From Chitinophaga oryziterrae (GTDB taxonomy: Bacteria > Bacteroidota > Bacteroidia > Chitinophagales > Chitinophagaceae), in contig NZ_WRXO01000012.1 of assembly GCF_009758125.1 (NCBI RefSeq), forward strand, positions 1-64,000: a DNA stretch of 64,000 nt, in the 5' to 3' direction. The translations under genes and the position numbers were made by a program. Every line of letters begins with the position of its first letter. Within the stretch, counting starts at the first letter, position 1. Shown one piece after another: positions 62,734-64,000 of this stretch. The notes under the pieces were generated by a model. The model did not search any database. It was not told the origin of the DNA and worked only from the letters and a program-made list of their open reading frames with translations.

Positions 62734-64000
62734 ATGCAAAGAGATCAGCAAATATTTAATATCATCGGCCAGGAGCTGGAGCGTCAGCGTCATGGCATAG
62801 AATTGATCGCATCGGAAAACTTTACCAGTCTGCAGGTTATTCAGGCTATGGGAACCGTTTTGACCAATAAATATGCAGAAGGCTATCCCGGACGTAGATA
62901 TTATGGCGGCTGTGAAATTGTGGACCTGAGCGAACAGTTGGCGATTGACAGGGCAAAAGAGATTTTTGGCGCTGAATACGCGAACGTACAGCCTCACTCG
63001 GGTGCACAGGCTAACGCAGCAGTAATGCTGGCGATATTAAAACCAGGTGATAAGATCCTGGGGCTGGACCTGAGCATGGGTGGACACCTGACACATGGTT
63101 CTCCTGTAAACTTTTCCGGTAAGCTTTATCAGCCGTTCTCCTATGGAGTGAATAAAGAGACTGGTCTTGTTGAGTATGATAAAATGGAAGAAATCGCCCT
63201 GCGCGAGAAACCACAGTTAATTATTTGTGGTGCTTCTGCTTACAGCCGCGACTGGGATTATAAACGTATCCGTGCGATCGCGGATCAGGTGGGTGCATTT
63301 GTAATGGCGGATATTGCTCATCCTGCCGGTCTGATTGCAAAAGGTTTATTAAACTCTCCTTTTGAACATTGTCATTTCGTCACTACTACTACACATAAAA
63401 CATTACGTGGACCTCGTGGTGGTTTGATCCTGTTAGGTAAAGACTTCGAAAATCCATTCGGTCTGAAGACGCCAAAAGGAGAGATCCGCATGATGAGTTC
63501 CCTGCTTGATATGGCTGTATTCCCCGGTATTCAGGGTGGTCCGCTGGAACACGTGATTGCTGCGAAAGCAGTTTCTTTCTTCGAGATCCTGACAGATGAA
63601 TACGGAGATTATACCAAACAGATCATCAAAAATGCACAGGCCATGTCTAAAGCATTTGTTGAGAAAGGGTATGAAATCGTATCTGGTGGTACTGATAATC
63701 ACCTGATGCTGATAGATCTGCGTAACAAGAATATCTCTGGTAAAAAAGCAGAACAGGTATTAGTGAAAGCTGATATTACTGTTAACAAGAACATGGTCCC
63801 TTTTGATGACAAGTCTGCATTCGTTACTTCCGGTATTCGTGTGGGTGTTCCTGCAATTACCAGTCGTGGTATGACAGAACAGCACATGGGACAGGTTGTT
63901 ACCTGGATAGATGAGTTGCTGATGGATGCTGATAATGAAGCGAAGATCACTTCTGTAAGAGGTGCAGTGAACGACTTTATGAAACAGTTCGTTTTGTATC
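62734..64000 (+). CDS. glyA: Serine hydroxymethyltransferase, cut by the window edge
   Basis: Starting at MQRDQQIFNIIGQELERQRH, the frame stays open to the right edge (about 422 codons), so only the last few residues are likely missing. The PLP enzyme signatures are all present: ELIASENFTS, NKYAEGYPGRRYYGG, QPHSGAQANAAV, DIAHPAGLIA, the PLP lysine in TTTTHKTLRGPRGG, and TSGIRVGVPAITSRG. It converts serine and tetrahydrofolate to glycine and methylene-tetrahydrofolate. The upstream gap 62491-62733 shows no gene. Confidence 0.97.
   Translation, partial: MQRDQQIFNIIGQELERQRHGIELIASENFTSLQVIQAMGTVLTNKYAEGYPGRRYYGGCEIVDLSEQLAIDRAKEIFGAEYANVQPHSGAQANAAVMLAILKPGDKILGLDLSMGGHLTHGSPVNFSGKLYQPFSYGVNKETGLVEYDKMEEIALREKPQLIICGASAYSRDWDYKRIRAIADQVGAFVMADIAHPAGLIAKGLLNSPFEHCHFVTTTTHKTLRGPRGGLILLGKDFENPFGLKTPKGEIRMMSSLLDMAVFPGIQGGPLEHVIAAKAVSFFEILTDEYGDYTKQIIKNAQAMSKAFVEKGYEIVSGGTDNHLMLIDLRNKNISGKKAEQVLVKADITVNKNMVPFDDKSAFVTSGIRVGVPAITSRGMTEQHMGQVVTWIDELLMDADNEAKITSVRGAVNDFMKQFVLY

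Overview
This window looks like the chromosome of a soil or environmental member of Bacteroidota, most likely Chitinophagaceae (Chitinophaga-like). The reasons are two SusC/SusD pairs, DUF6266 paralogues, DUF1080/ThuA/Gfo-Idh sugar genes, a head-GIN domain protein, a Bacteroidota-style SecA with a long C-terminal tail, and AT-rich leaders with few strong Shine-Dalgarno sites. No tRNA, rRNA, CRISPR array or intact insertion sequence was seen.

Layout. Positions 1-8.6 kb are an accessory, AT-rich island: a frameshifted PIN-toxin relic, two DUF6266 genes, an array of 11-bp repeat units folded as an inverted repeat, and a convergent subtilase/AAA-ATPase pair resembling the IetS/IetA defence (toxin-antitoxin) proteins. 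That pair is bracketed by ~245-bp direct copies of a PIN-toxin/small-protein locus; one PIN copy is complete and one is only a 3' stump. A SymE-like toxin with a divergent XRE regulator follows. 8.6-15 kb holds a SusC/SusD pair divergent from a two-domain DUF1080 (3-keto-glycoside hydrolase) gene, with paired LacI-type operator candidates between them. 15-19.2 kb holds a DUF885 peptidase-like lipoprotein, a MmcQ/YjbR protein, a TauE/SafE permease and a small membrane protein. 19.3-26.1 kb is a complete ebo cluster (eboA to eboF). 26.4-33.4 kb carries a cytochrome/FG-GAP lipoprotein, a small protein and a second SusC/SusD pair.

34-36 kb carries prfH-rtcB, a ribosome-repair pair. 36.8-45.8 kb is a seven-gene minus-strand operon (MFS transporter, Gfo/Idh oxidoreductase, sugar isomerase, cytochrome c, DUF1080, ThuA, and a 1140-residue ThuA/PQQ-sugar dehydrogenase/PKD/cytochrome fusion). 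It fits oxidative 3-keto-glycoside metabolism. 46-48.6 kb has a GT2 glycosyltransferase with a polytopic membrane partner. 48.6-50.6 kb is a second accessory patch: an ADP-ribosyltransferase-like toxin with an adjacent 58-aa antitoxin candidate, a truncated AAA ATPase with three 33-bp iterons, and 103-bp direct repeats built from 11-bp units.

The rest is mainly core: secA, deoC, a SPOR protein, an M20 amidohydrolase, a YtrA-type GntR/ABC/GIN operon with a clear operator, a secreted protein of unknown function, a nitronate monooxygenase-like protein, a sugar nucleotidyltransferase, and glyA running off the right edge.

The most promising unfamiliar items are (1) the IetSA-like convergent pair embedded between duplicated PIN loci and (2) the 11-bp-period inverted arrays, which occur in both accessory patches with different unit sequences but the same architecture. 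All calls are from reading the sequence and from memory of families; no searches were run.
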